A DNA stretch of 64,000 bases from Pseudarthrobacter sp. MM222 (lineage in GTDB: Bacteria; Actinomycetota; Actinomycetes; Actinomycetales; Micrococcaceae): positions 1,302,001-1,366,000 of the forward strand of contig NZ_OX352321.1 in the NCBI RefSeq assembly GCF_947090775.1, in the 5' to 3' direction. Positions 24,846 to 34,634 of this stretch are shown here, piece by piece; within the stretch, counting starts at the first letter, position 1; each line of letters starts with the position of its first letter. Under the pieces are notes generated by a model. That model was given only the letters and a program-made list of their open reading frames with translations. It did not search any database and had not been told where the DNA came from. The position numbers and the translations under genes are program-made.

Positions 24846-26405
24846 CTACGCCACGGCCCCCTGAAAGTGCTTTTCGATAATTCCCTTGATGTCCTCGTGG
24901 CAGCCGCCGCAGCCGGTGCCGGCGCGGGTGGCACCGGAAACCTCGGCCACCGTCCCGCACCCGTCAGTCACGGCAGCAGCAATCTTCGTTCCGCTGACAC
25001 CGGCGCACCGGCACACGGTCCGCTCGGGATCGGCCGCACCGGCAGCCGCCGCCTGGTCCGGCCCGTCCAGCCGCAGCAGCAGCGACCGGTCCGCGGGAAG
25101 CTCGGCGCCGCGTTCAAAGAGCTGCACCAGCTCGGCCGCGGTGCGGGGCATGCCTACCGACACCAGGCCTTCGAGGACTCCCGCGCGGGTGGTCATCTTC
25201 ACGTAGCGGCCGTGCTCGGGATCGGCCCACTGGGCGATCTGCAGCCGGGCCCGCCCGTTCACGGCACCGGCCGTCAGCGCTTCCTCATCCCACGGCTCCG
25301 CGGCGTTATCGCCGGCAACGGCCATGTTCAGGCCCCGGGCTTTGAGGACAATCACGCCGGGCTTCTCCGCCGGAAGTGCCGGCAGGGCCTCGGCCTCGGC
25401 AGCAGCCTCGGACGCCAGCAGCGTCAGGTAGTCGGCCAGCCATTCGGCCTGCCGCCAGCCCGGGCCCACAAGCCCGGACGGGCCGCGCGCGGTCCGGCAC
25501 TCAAGGCAGTCCGGTTCCGGGCAGCGGACCTCGGCGCAGTCGCCGATCGCGAAGATGTGGGGTTCGTGGTGCGCCCGGAGCTTGTGGTCCACCAGGATGC
25601 CGGCCGCCGTCGACAGTCCGCAGCCTTCCGCGAGCTCGGTCCGGGGACGGACGCCGCAGGAGAGGACCAGCAGGTCGCCGTCGATCGCGGAACCGTCATC
25701 CAGCAGCAACGCCGAGAAGCCGCCGTCGGGCGCGTTGTGTTCCACCCCGACGGAGCGCGCGTTGCCGGCCACCCGCACACCGCAGTTCCGCAGGCTCGCG
25801 GCCAGGACGGCGCCGCCGCCGCGGTCGATGTTGCGGCCCAGCGGGTGCGGGCCGTTGTGCACCACGGTCACGGTGGCGCCCTCTTCGGCCGCGGCCAGTG
25901 CCGTCTCCAGGCCGAGCACGCCGCCGCCGAGGACCACCACGCGCTTGCCGCCCGCCACAGCCGCCTGCAGCACCGAGGCGTCCCGCAGGTCCCGCAGCGC
26001 GGTCACGCCCGGCGGCAGGACGGGTGCGGCCGGATCCGGGTTGAGCCCGGTGAGGTTGGGAATGACGGGACGGGAGCCGGTGGCGAAGACCAGCCGGTCG
26101 TAGCCGGGGGAGGTACCGTCGGTGAGAATCAGCTGCTGCCGGGCACGGTCCACGCGGCGGACGCGCACGCCGAGCCGGACGTCCACGCCGTCGGCAACCA
26201 GCGCCGCCGCATCGGACAGCGCCAAGGCCGAAGCCGTCGTCCGCCCGACGCCCAAATCGGCCACCAGCACGCGGTTGTACGCGGCCTCCGCCTCCTCGCC
26301 GATTACCGTCAGCTGCGCCACCCCGCTGCGCACCGCCGGCAACAGCTCGTCGATCAGCCGTGCGGCCACCGGCCCGAAGCCCACCACAACAATCCGCTCG
26401 GTCAT
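24846..26405 (-). CDS. nasB: Nitrate reductase electron-transfer flavoprotein (NasB-like)
   Basis: A 519-residue FAD/NAD(P)H oxidoreductase that probably feeds electrons to the adjacent nitrate reductase. It has the FAD motif VVGFGPVAARLIDELL, the ATGS region VFATGSRPVIP, an NAD-binding VLGGGVLGLETALA, and IFAIGDCAEVRC for FAD. Two extra cysteine features are present: ECPEPDCLEC-type residues after the FAD motif (CAEVRCPEPDCLEC) and a C-terminal BFD-like [2Fe-2S] domain (VCRCAGVSG, then GCGGC). The ATG at 26405 follows GGAAGGTG and overlaps the nasC stop as ATGA, so it is coupled as the last gene of narK-nasC-nasB. It resembles the NirB N-terminal half but lacks the siroheme domain. Confidence 0.87.
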   Translation of the reverse strand: MTERIVVVGFGPVAARLIDELLPAVRSGVAQLTVIGEEAEAAYNRVLVADLGVGRTTASALALSDAAALVADGVDVRLGVRVRRVDRARQQLILTDGTSPGYDRLVFATGSRPVIPNLTGLNPDPAAPVLPPGVTALRDLRDASVLQAAVAGGKRVVVLGGGVLGLETALAAAEEGATVTVVHNGPHPLGRNIDRGGGAVLAASLRNCGVRVAGNARSVGVEHNAPDGGFSALLLDDGSAIDGDLLVLSCGVRPRTELAEGCGLSTAAGILVDHKLRAHHEPHIFAIGDCAEVRCPEPDCLECRTARGPSGLVGPGWRQAEWLADYLTLLASEAAAEAEALPALPAEKPGVIVLKARGLNMAVAGDNAAEPWDEEALTAGAVNGRARLQIAQWADPEHGRYVKMTTRAGVLEGLVSVGMPRTAAELVQLFERGAELPADRSLLLRLDGPDQAAAAGAADPERTVCRCAGVSGTKIAAAVTDGCGTVAEVSGATRAGTGCGGCHEDIKGIIEKHFQGAVA

Positions 26406-28657
26406 GAGGCACCTTCCATCTGGGGAACATTCGCGTGGGCATCTCCGGCGCCCGGCCGGACCCACACCTTGCTCGTCTTGAACTCCGGCATCCCGGAAAT
26501 CGGATCCGTCGCGGCCTCGGTGAGCCGGTTAGCGCTCTCCAGCTCCGGAAAGTGGAACGGCAGGAACACCGTCTCGGGCCGGATGTCCGTGCTGAGCTCG
26601 GCGCGGCAGCTGACCTCGCCGCGCTCGTTCGAAATGGAGACGTAGTCGCCCTCGGCGATGCCCTGCGCCGACGCGGCCGCGGGATGGATCTGGAGCCTGG
26701 CCTCGGGCTGGGCGGCGGCGAGGGCCGCCACGCGGCGGGTCTGCGCGCCGGACTGGTAGTGCTCCATCAGCCGGCCCGTGATCAGGGTCATCGCGGTGCC
26801 CAATTGATCAGTGCCGGCGCGATCAGCGGCCGCTGCGGCGTCCGCCGCAGAAGGCGTACGACGGCGGGGGGTCACCGGGGTGAACACGGCCCGCCCGTGG
26901 GCGTGGGCAAAGGAGCCCAGGAACAGCCGAGGCGTGCCGGTGCTTCCCGCGGGGTAAGGCCAGTAGGCTGCCTCGCCGCGGTCCAGCATGGCGTAGTCGA
27001 TCCCGGAGTAGTCGGCCAGGCCGCCGGCGGACGCGAGCCGGAGTTCCTCGAAGACCGTCTCCGGGTCCTCGCTGAACGTGGACGGCGCGTCGAGGGCTTC
27101 GGCCAGCCGGTTCATGATCCACAGTTCGGTGCGTACTCCCGGCGGGGGAGCGATGGCCCGGCGGCGGCGGAGCACACGGCCTTCGAGGTTGGTGAGGGTG
27201 CCTTCCTCCTCGGCCCACTGCGTGACCGGAAGGATGAGGTCCGCCTCGGAGGCGGTCTCGGAGAGGAAAAAGTCGCATACCACCAGGAAGTCCAGGCTGC
27301 GCAGGCCCTTGATCACAGCGTTGGCGTCCGGCGCGGACACCGCCACATTGGCGCCGTGCACGAAGAGGCAACGGACGCCGTCGGGCTGTCCCAAGGACTT
27401 AAGCAGTTCGACGGCGGGGATGCCGGGACCGGGGATCAGCGCTTCGGGGACGCCCCAGACCGTGGCCATGTGGGCGCGGGCGGCGGGATCGGTGATCTTG
27501 CGGTAGCCCGGGAGCTGGTCCGCCTTCTGGCCGTGCTCGCGGCCGCCTTGGCCGTTGCCCTGGCCGGTCAGCGTGCCGTAGCCGCTGCGGGCCGAGCCGG
27601 GCAGCCCCAGCAGGAGTGAGAGGTTGATGGCGGCGGTGGCGGTGTCAGTGCCGTCGACGTGCTGTTCCACGCCGCGGCCGGTGAGGATGTAGCTGCCGCC
27701 GTGGCGTGCGCCGTCGGCCAGCCGCCGGGCGGTGTCCCGGATGAGGCTGGCGGGGACGCCGGTGAGCGACTGCACGCGCTCCGGCCAGAAGCTGGCGACG
27801 CTGCGGACCAGGGCGTCGTAGCCGGTGGTGCGGGCCGTGATGTAGTCCACGTCCGCGAGTCCTTCGTGGATGACCACGTGGGAGAGGCCGAGCAGCAGGG
27901 CGAGGTCGGTGCCGGGCAGCGGTGCCAGGTGCAGGCCGCCGCCGTCGGAGGTGAACGCCGCGGTGGCCGAGCGGCGGGGGTCCACCACGATCAGGCCGCC
28001 GGCGTCGCGGGCGCCCTGCAGGTGCTGCACGAACGGCGGCATGGTCTCGGCGACGTTGGACCCGAGCATCAGGATGGTGCTGGCGGCATCGAGGTCCTCC
28101 AACGGGAAGGGGAGGCCGCGGTCCAGGCCGAAGGCGCGCATCCCGGCCGCGGCGGCCGAGGACATGCAGAACCGGCCGTTGTAGTCGATCCGTGAGGTAC
28201 CGAGGGCCAGCCGGGCGAACTTGCCGAGCTGGTAGGCCTTCTCGTTGGTGAGCCCGCCGCCGCCGAAGACGCCGACGGCGTCCGCGCCGTACCGGGCGCG
28301 GGCGGTCTTGACCGCGGCTGTAATGAGCTCCAGGGCCTCGTCCCAGCCGATGGGGCGGTGGACGCCGTCGGCGCCTTTAAGCAGCGGTTCGGTGACCCGG
28401 CCGGTGTGGTTCAGCAGCGTGGCGGAAGTCCAGCCCTTGCGGCAGAGGCCGCCGCGGTTGGTCGGAAAGTCCCTGCCGGACACGGCGAGGGGCGCATCGA
28501 GGGGCGCTACGGGGGGCGCCTCGAGTGGGGTGGCGGCAGGCGCCGCCACGGGGTCTGACCCCGGCTGGGGAGCCGGGGTCAGAGCCGCTGGGGACGTGAG
28601 CGTCATGGCGCACTGCAGAGCGCAGTAAGGGCAGTGCGTGTCGGCGCTTTTGGTCAT
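26402..28657 (-). CDS. nasC: Assimilatory nitrate reductase catalytic subunit
   Basis: A 751-residue molybdopterin enzyme reducing nitrate to nitrite in the cytoplasm (no Tat signal). The N-terminal [4Fe-4S] ligands are C9, C12, C16 (CPYCALQC) and C72 (GGLCRKGW). Molybdopterin-binding stretches include GFGGGLTNEKAYQLGKFAR-like residues near 115, GSNVAETMPP, VVDPRRSATA and RGVEQHVDGT; the C-terminal MopB domain has TGRLMEHYQSG. Unusually, C16 and C72 are 55 residues apart, against about 26 in typical homologues; the extra segment is Ala/Pro-rich and its DNA contains a perfect 13-bp palindrome. The gene starts one base after the narK stop (TAA, C, ATG), so it is coupled to narK. The symbol follows the Bacillus/Klebsiella convention loosely. 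Confidence 0.92.
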   Translation of the reverse strand: MTKSADTHCPYCALQCAMTLTSPAALTPAPQPGSDPVAAPAATPLEAPPVAPLDAPLAVSGRDFPTNRGGLCRKGWTSATLLNHTGRVTEPLLKGADGVHRPIGWDEALELITAAVKTARARYGADAVGVFGGGGLTNEKAYQLGKFARLALGTSRIDYNGRFCMSSAAAAGMRAFGLDRGLPFPLEDLDAASTILMLGSNVAETMPPFVQHLQGARDAGGLIVVDPRRSATAAFTSDGGGLHLAPLPGTDLALLLGLSHVVIHEGLADVDYITARTTGYDALVRSVASFWPERVQSLTGVPASLIRDTARRLADGARHGGSYILTGRGVEQHVDGTDTATAAINLSLLLGLPGSARSGYGTLTGQGNGQGGREHGQKADQLPGYRKITDPAARAHMATVWGVPEALIPGPGIPAVELLKSLGQPDGVRCLFVHGANVAVSAPDANAVIKGLRSLDFLVVCDFFLSETASEADLILPVTQWAEEEGTLTNLEGRVLRRRRAIAPPPGVRTELWIMNRLAEALDAPSTFSEDPETVFEELRLASAGGLADYSGIDYAMLDRGEAAYWPYPAGSTGTPRLFLGSFAHAHGRAVFTPVTPRRRTPSAADAAAAADRAGTDQLGTAMTLITGRLMEHYQSGAQTRRVAALAAAQPEARLQIHPAAASAQGIAEGDYVSISNERGEVSCRAELSTDIRPETVFLPFHFPELESANRLTEAATDPISGMPEFKTSKVWVRPGAGDAHANVPQMEGAS
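28554..28583. repeat. Perfect palindrome inside nasC
   Basis: TCTGACCCCGGCT (28554-28566) and AGCCGGGGTCAGA (28571-28583) are perfect 13-bp arms around GGGG. It lies in frame within the segment encoding the Ala/Pro-rich linker between the third and fourth Fe-S cysteines. It is not a terminator, since the gene continues for more than 2 kb. Confidence 0.8.
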
Positions 28658-28658
28658 G

Positions 28659-30083
28659 TTAGACGTGTCCCATCGCGTTTCGGTTGGCGTTGCGGATGTA
28701 GCAGGCCCAGCAGACGATCAGCATCAGGACGTAGGCCCCGACGAATCCGTAGAACGCGGGGGTGTACGAGCCGCTGGCGCTGTTGGAGGCGTTGAGCACC
28801 TGCGGGATGACGAACCCGCCGTAGGCGCCGATGGCCGAGATGAGGCCCAGGGCGGAGGAGGCGAGGCGCTGGGTGGCCACCGTGCTGGCGCCGGACTTGG
28901 CTGCCCGGCTCGAGGTGGCGAAGATGACCGGGATCATCCGGTACGTTGCACCGTTGCCGAAGCCGCTGGCGGTGAAGAGCATCAGGAACAGGACCAGGAA
29001 GAGCCAGAAGTTCTTCAGCGGAAGCGTCCAGATCATGGTGAGCGTGATGACGGCCATCGAAGCGAAGGCGGTGACGGTCATCCGGGCGCCGCCCATGCGG
29101 TCAGCCATCCGCCCGCCGTAGGGACGGGCGAGCGAGCCGACCAGCGGGCCGAGGAATGCCAGCGAGAGTGCCACGGTGCCGACCCCGATCGAGGAGAACG
29201 CCGGGAAGTAGTCCTTGATGAGCTTGGGGAAGACGCCGGCGAAGCCGATGAAGGAACCGAAGGTGCCGATGTACAGCAGCGCCATGATCCACAGGTGCGG
29301 TTCCTTGAGCGCGGCGAGCGAGCCCGCGACGTCGCCCTTGGCGCTGGTGAGGTTGTCCATGTACTTCCAGGCACCGAACGCGGCGAGCAGGATCAGCGGG
29401 ACCCACATCAGGCCGGCCATGGGGAGGTTGACGGTGCCGGCGGCCAGGAGGGTGATTGCGATCGGAACGGCCAGCTGTGCGACGGCGGCACCGAGGTTGC
29501 CGCCGGCAGCGTTCAGTCCCAGCGCCCAGCCCTTTTCACGGGCCGGGTAGAAGAAGGTGATGTTGGCCATCGAGCTGGCGAAGTTGCCGCCGCCGAAGCC
29601 GGCGAGGGCTGCGACGAACAGCATGGTGCCGAACGGGGTCTCCGGGTTGGAGACGCACATGGCCAGCCCGATCGAGGGGATCAGCAGCAGCATGGCGGAG
29701 ACGATTGTCCAGTTCCGGCCGCCGAAGCGGGGGACCATGAAGGTGTAGGGGATCCGCAGCGTGGCGCCGACCAGGCTGGGCATCGAGATCAGCCAGAAAA
29801 TTTCCGAGGTGCTGAAGGTGAATCCGGCCGCGGGCAGCTGGACCACTACGATCGACCAGAGCTGCCAGACCACGAAGCCCAGGAACTCGGCGAAGATGGA
29901 CCAGTTCAGGTTGCGGCGGGCAATGGAGCGGCCCAGGGTCTCCCACTGGGTCTTGTTCTCGGCATCCCAGTTGGCAATCCAGCGGCCGGGCCGGTACTCA
30001 AGGGCGGGGCCGCCGACAGTTGTACCGGCTTCAATGTGTGTGGAAACGCCGGGTTCGGCGCTTGCGGTGCGATCAGCAGTCAC
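28659..30083 (-). CDS. narK: Nitrate/nitrite MFS transporter NarK
   Basis: A 474-residue, 12-helix major facilitator of the nitrate/nitrite porter group. Nitrate signature motifs are present: GFGGGNFASSMANITFFYP in helix 5 and SGFGNGATYRMIP in helix 11, plus the RIPYTFMVPRFGGRN loop between helices 2 and 3. It imports nitrate for the reductase encoded next. I chose the GTG at 30083 because a full AAGGAGGT lies 5 nt upstream; a longer start at 30116 would swallow that site. It is the first gene of narK-nasC-nasB. The promoter has a GlnR-type box whose first element (GTCAC) is the best of any in the window. It diverges from an MHS-family transporter. Confidence 0.95.
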   Translation of the reverse strand: MTADRTASAEPGVSTHIEAGTTVGGPALEYRPGRWIANWDAENKTQWETLGRSIARRNLNWSIFAEFLGFVVWQLWSIVVVQLPAAGFTFSTSEIFWLISMPSLVGATLRIPYTFMVPRFGGRNWTIVSAMLLLIPSIGLAMCVSNPETPFGTMLFVAALAGFGGGNFASSMANITFFYPAREKGWALGLNAAGGNLGAAVAQLAVPIAITLLAAGTVNLPMAGLMWVPLILLAAFGAWKYMDNLTSAKGDVAGSLAALKEPHLWIMALLYIGTFGSFIGFAGVFPKLIKDYFPAFSSIGVGTVALSLAFLGPLVGSLARPYGGRMADRMGGARMTVTAFASMAVITLTMIWTLPLKNFWLFLVLFLMLFTASGFGNGATYRMIPVIFATSSRAAKSGASTVATQRLASSALGLISAIGAYGGFVIPQVLNASNSASGSYTPAFYGFVGAYVLMLIVCWACYIRNANRNAMGHV

Positions 30084-30114
30084 GGAGACCTCCTTGGGGG
30101 GGTGTTGTCCTTCC

Positions 30115-30168
30115 AAGGTAGAGATGCCGCGTTTCCGGGACCGTCGCCGTTTGTTAACGTGCTGTGAC
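30115..30168 (-). promoter_or_regulatory. GlnR-type box and -10 of narK
   Basis: On the minus strand, GTCAC (30164-30168), TTAAC (30153-30157), CGACG (30142-30146) and GAAAC (30131-30135) lie at 11-nt steps, then 10 nt, then TACCTT (30115-30120) as -10. The register is the same as at nirB, nirD and the FAD gene. Confidence 0.65.
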
Positions 30169-30248
30169 GTTTGCCTATCGGCGCGTTTATTACGGCGTGA
30201 GGAACGTCAGGGCATAATGTGAGGACCATCACGTGAGACAATCCCGGC

Positions 30249-30299
30249 TGTCCAAATAGTGGGACATTTGTCCATTCATTGGACCCCGGGAACTAATAT
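30249..30299 (+). promoter_or_regulatory. GTCC/GGAC repeats and -10 upstream of the MHS transporter
   Basis: TGTCC (30249-30253), GGACA-TT-TGTCC (30262-30273) and GTCCA-N5-TGGAC (30270-30284) form overlapping inverted repeats, followed 9 bases later by a -10 TAATAT (30294-30299). There is no convincing -35 at the right distance, so the repeats may be the site of an activator or repressor of the transporter gene. Confidence 0.5.
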
Positions 30300-30324
30300 G
30301 TAAGCCTACGTATTCTCTCCTCAT

Positions 30325-30350
30325 CCGGACCATGAGCAAGAACGGTCCGG
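30325..30350 (+). promoter_or_regulatory. Stem-loop in the MHS transporter leader
   Basis: CCGGACC (30325-30331) and GGTCCGG (30344-30350) form a 7-bp stem with a 12-base loop in the presumed 5' leader. The flanks carry two CTCAT words and the loop an ATGAG, allowing a competing fold. Possibly a translational control element; no known riboswitch is recognised. Confidence 0.35.
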
Positions 30351-30371
30351 TCCTCATGAAAGCGCCACTAC

Positions 30372-31784
30372 ATGTCATCCACTGCAACCTCCACGGGGCA
30401 TGGGTCCGCCAAACAGGTGAACTCGCGCGGCCGCGTCATTGTCGCCAGCCTGATCGGCACCACCGTTGAGTTCTACGACTTTTACGTCTACGCCACGGCC
30501 GCCGTACTCGTCTTCCCGCGCCTCTTCTTCCCCGGCCAGAACGAAACCACGCAGCTGCTGAGCTCCTTCGCCGTCTTCGGCGTCGCCTTCGTCGCGCGCC
30601 CGCTTGGCTCAATCGTCTTCGGCCACTTTGGTGACAAGTTCGGCCGCAAGGGCACCCTGGTTGCCTCGCTGCTGACCATGGGTATCGCCACCTTCCTCAT
30701 CGGCTGCCTGCCCACGGCCCTCGTCCCGGGCTGGGAATTCTGGGCCCCGGCACTGCTGGTGGTCATGCGCTTCGCCCAGGGCCTTGCCCTCGGCGGCGAA
30801 TGGAGCGGTGCCGCCCTGCTGGCCACCGAGAACGCCCCGGCGAACAAGCGCGCCATCTACGGAACCTTCCCGCAGTTGGGCGCCCCGATCGGCTTCATCA
30901 TCGCCAACGTGATCTTCCTGGTCTTCAGCTACGCCCTCTCGGCGGAAGCCTTCATGGCCTGGGGCTGGCGTGTGCCGTTCCTGCTCAGCGCCGTCATGGT
31001 CATCATCGGTCTCTACGTCCGGCTTAAGCTGATCGAAACCCCCGCTTTCACCAAGGTGCTCGAATCCAACGAGGTCGCCAAGCTGCCGCTCGCCCGCGTC
31101 TTCAAGACCAGCTGGCGTCCGCTGATCCTGGGCACGTTCATCATGCTCGCCACCTACGTGCTCTTCTACCTGATGACCACGTTCACGCTGACCTACGGCA
31201 CCCGCGCCTCCAGCCTGGACGCCGCCAAGGCCGCAGCAGAGAAGGCCGGCAAGCCGATGACCGAGGCCGCCGCAGCAGCGTTCGTCCCCGGCCTGGGCTT
31301 CTCCCGCAACGACTTCCTCTGGATGCTGATCGCCGGCGTCGTGTTCTTCGGCATCTTCACCCTGGTCTCCGGTCCGCTCGCCGAAAAGTACGGCCGCCGC
31401 AAGATGCTGTTGGCAGTCACGGGCGGCATCTTCGTCTTCGGCCTGCTGTTCGTTCCGCTCTTCGGCGGCGGCTTCGTGGGCACCATGGCACTGCTCATCA
31501 TCGGCTTCTCACTCATGGGCCTGACCTTCGGCCCCATGGGTGCGTTGTTGCCGGAGCTGTTCCCGACCAACGTCCGGTACACTGGCTCGGCCGTCAGCTA
31601 CAACGTCTCCAGCATCCTGGGCGCGGCCGTGGCACCGTTCATCGCCGTCTGGCTCTGGGAAATGGCAAAGGGCAGCCCCGTGCTGGTGGGCGTCTACCTC
31701 ACCGTCATGTCTGTCCTGACGCTCATCGCCCTGTTCCTGAGCAAGGAAACCCGCGACCTGGACTACGAAAACAACGTAGCCTGA
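30372..31784 (+). CDS. MHS-family MFS transporter
   Basis: A 470-residue, 12-helix transporter of the metabolite:H+ symporter family (relatives move citrate, shikimate, alpha-ketoglutarate or proline/betaine). Signatures are TTVEFYDFYVYATAAVLVF in helix 1, GHFGDKFGRKGTLV between helices 2 and 3, GLALGGEWSGAALLATENAP in helix 4/5 and PELFPTNVRYTGSAVSYN near the end. A loop of about 40 residues before helix 8 (SLDAAKAAAEKAGKPMTEAA) is Ala-rich. The start at 30372 has no strong ribosome site. Operator-like GTCC/GGAC repeats and a leader stem-loop lie upstream, and a strong terminator follows. The substrate cannot be read from sequence. Confidence 0.9.
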   Translation: MSSTATSTGHGSAKQVNSRGRVIVASLIGTTVEFYDFYVYATAAVLVFPRLFFPGQNETTQLLSSFAVFGVAFVARPLGSIVFGHFGDKFGRKGTLVASLLTMGIATFLIGCLPTALVPGWEFWAPALLVVMRFAQGLALGGEWSGAALLATENAPANKRAIYGTFPQLGAPIGFIIANVIFLVFSYALSAEAFMAWGWRVPFLLSAVMVIIGLYVRLKLIETPAFTKVLESNEVAKLPLARVFKTSWRPLILGTFIMLATYVLFYLMTTFTLTYGTRASSLDAAKAAAEKAGKPMTEAAAAAFVPGLGFSRNDFLWMLIAGVVFFGIFTLVSGPLAEKYGRRKMLLAVTGGIFVFGLLFVPLFGGGFVGTMALLIIGFSLMGLTFGPMGALLPELFPTNVRYTGSAVSYNVSSILGAAVAPFIAVWLWEMAKGSPVLVGVYLTVMSVLTLIALFLSKETRDLDYENNVA

Positions 31785-31827
31785 CGCTCGCTTACTGAGA
31801 CCCGTTACTACAACTGGTTGATGCAGG

Positions 31828-31862
31828 AAGAAGCCCGGTGTGTTGAACACACCGGGCTTCTT
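31828..31862 (+). terminator. Terminator after the MHS transporter
   Basis: A 15-17 bp perfect stem (31828-31844 with 31846-31862) whose practical loop is TTGAA, ending in a TTCTTTGT stretch. It is one of the strongest terminators in the window and can also act on the convergent amidotransferase gene. Confidence 0.9.
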
Positions 31863-31898
31863 TGTGCACAGCCCCGGGCCTGGCTCAGCCCGGAACCG

Positions 31899-32630
31899 TC
31901 AGATGGCATACCGCTCCACGAAGTTCCGGAGGATTTTCATCGGTTCCGTGGCGACAAACTTCCGGGCGTCCTCCATCAGCATTTCGGCCGATTCCGGCGG
32001 AAAGTACCCGGCATGGCGGTAGATGTCGATCCTGGTGACCAGCCCCTCGGCGTCGAGCTCCGGGTGGAACTGCGTCGCATACAGGTTCGTCTTGATCCGG
32101 AACATGTGCACCGGGCAAGCGGCGGAGCTCGCCAGCAGTACCGCGTCCGGCGGCAGGACGGTGCAGGCCTCCTTGTGGCCGGTGAACGCCGTGAACTCCT
32201 CCGGCAGGCCCTTGAGCAGGGGGTCGTTTAAACCCTCCTGGGTCAGGCTGATCGTGACGCCGCCCAGTCCCTCACCATAGGTCCTGTCGATCACGGCGCC
32301 CTGATGCCGGCCCAGCGTTCCGACGCCGTAGCAGGCGCCCAGGAACGGGAAGTCCTCGGCCACGATCCGGTCCAGCAGTGCGGCAAGCTCCCGCTCCACC
32401 CGGTGCTGGGTGGCCGATTTCTGCTCGGGCGGATCGCTGGAGGTGAACGGGCTGCCGCCGACGATCACGCCCGAGTAATCCGAGAGCTCCAGCTCCGGCA
32501 GCGGGACCGCCTCCATCCGGATCCGGTGCAGCTGTGCCGCGGCCAGGCCGGTATAGCGGAGGTATGCCCTGTATTCGTCGTCGGCTGCGGCGTCTTCGGC
32601 CCGGGAGGCGAGGAGGAGGAATGGCTTCAC
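31899..32630 (-). CDS. Class I glutamine amidotransferase-like protein
   Basis: A 243-residue stand-alone GATase1 domain. The nucleophile elbow is FLGACYGVG with the cysteine near residue 99, and the catalytic His-Glu pair is in ATQFHPELD. The oxyanion strand GVIVGGSPFTSSDPP and the HKEACTVLPPDAV stretch resemble the GMP-synthase-like/YfeJ subgroup, whose substrates are mostly unknown (some act on gamma-glutamyl compounds). It starts at a GTG. It lies downstream of the carboxylase alpha subunit on the same strand with a 34-base gap, but a functional link to fatty-acid metabolism is not evident. Confidence 0.85.
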   Translation of the reverse strand: MKPFLLLASRAEDAAADDEYRAYLRYTGLAAAQLHRIRMEAVPLPELELSDYSGVIVGGSPFTSSDPPEQKSATQHRVERELAALLDRIVAEDFPFLGACYGVGTLGRHQGAVIDRTYGEGLGGVTISLTQEGLNDPLLKGLPEEFTAFTGHKEACTVLPPDAVLLASSAACPVHMFRIKTNLYATQFHPELDAEGLVTRIDIYRHAGYFPPESAEMLMEDARKFVATEPMKILRNFVERYAI

Positions 32631-32664
32631 GGAACTAAGTCTGCCGTTCCCGTCAAGGCTCCCG

Positions 32665-34509
<1,845 letters not shown>

Positions 34510-34598
34510 GGCGTCTCCTTCTTTCCTTCAGGGAGCCTAGCGCGGTTTTGTGGGTTCCGCCGATATTAATTGCGGAATCCGCCCGTAGACGGCCCCTC

Positions 34599-34619
34599 CT
34601 TTGTAGGGTTGCTACAAAG
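34599..34619. promoter_or_regulatory. Shared ACC operator, copy 1
   Basis: Perfect 8-bp arms CTTTGTAG (34599-34606) and CTACAAAG (34612-34619) around 5 bases, about 95 bases before the carboxylase alpha start. The core TGTAG-N5-CTACA recurs at 48968-48982 before the beta-subunit gene and nowhere else that I could find in the window. A fatty-acid-synthesis regulator such as FasR is a candidate, but I cannot verify its consensus here. Confidence 0.65.
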
Positions 34620-34634
34620 AGACTGCGAATTGGC

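Noticed and set aside
28554..28583. Transcription terminator in nasC
   Set aside because: The hairpin is within an intact frame that continues through all molybdopterin motifs and has no T-run, so I treat it as a palindromic insertion.
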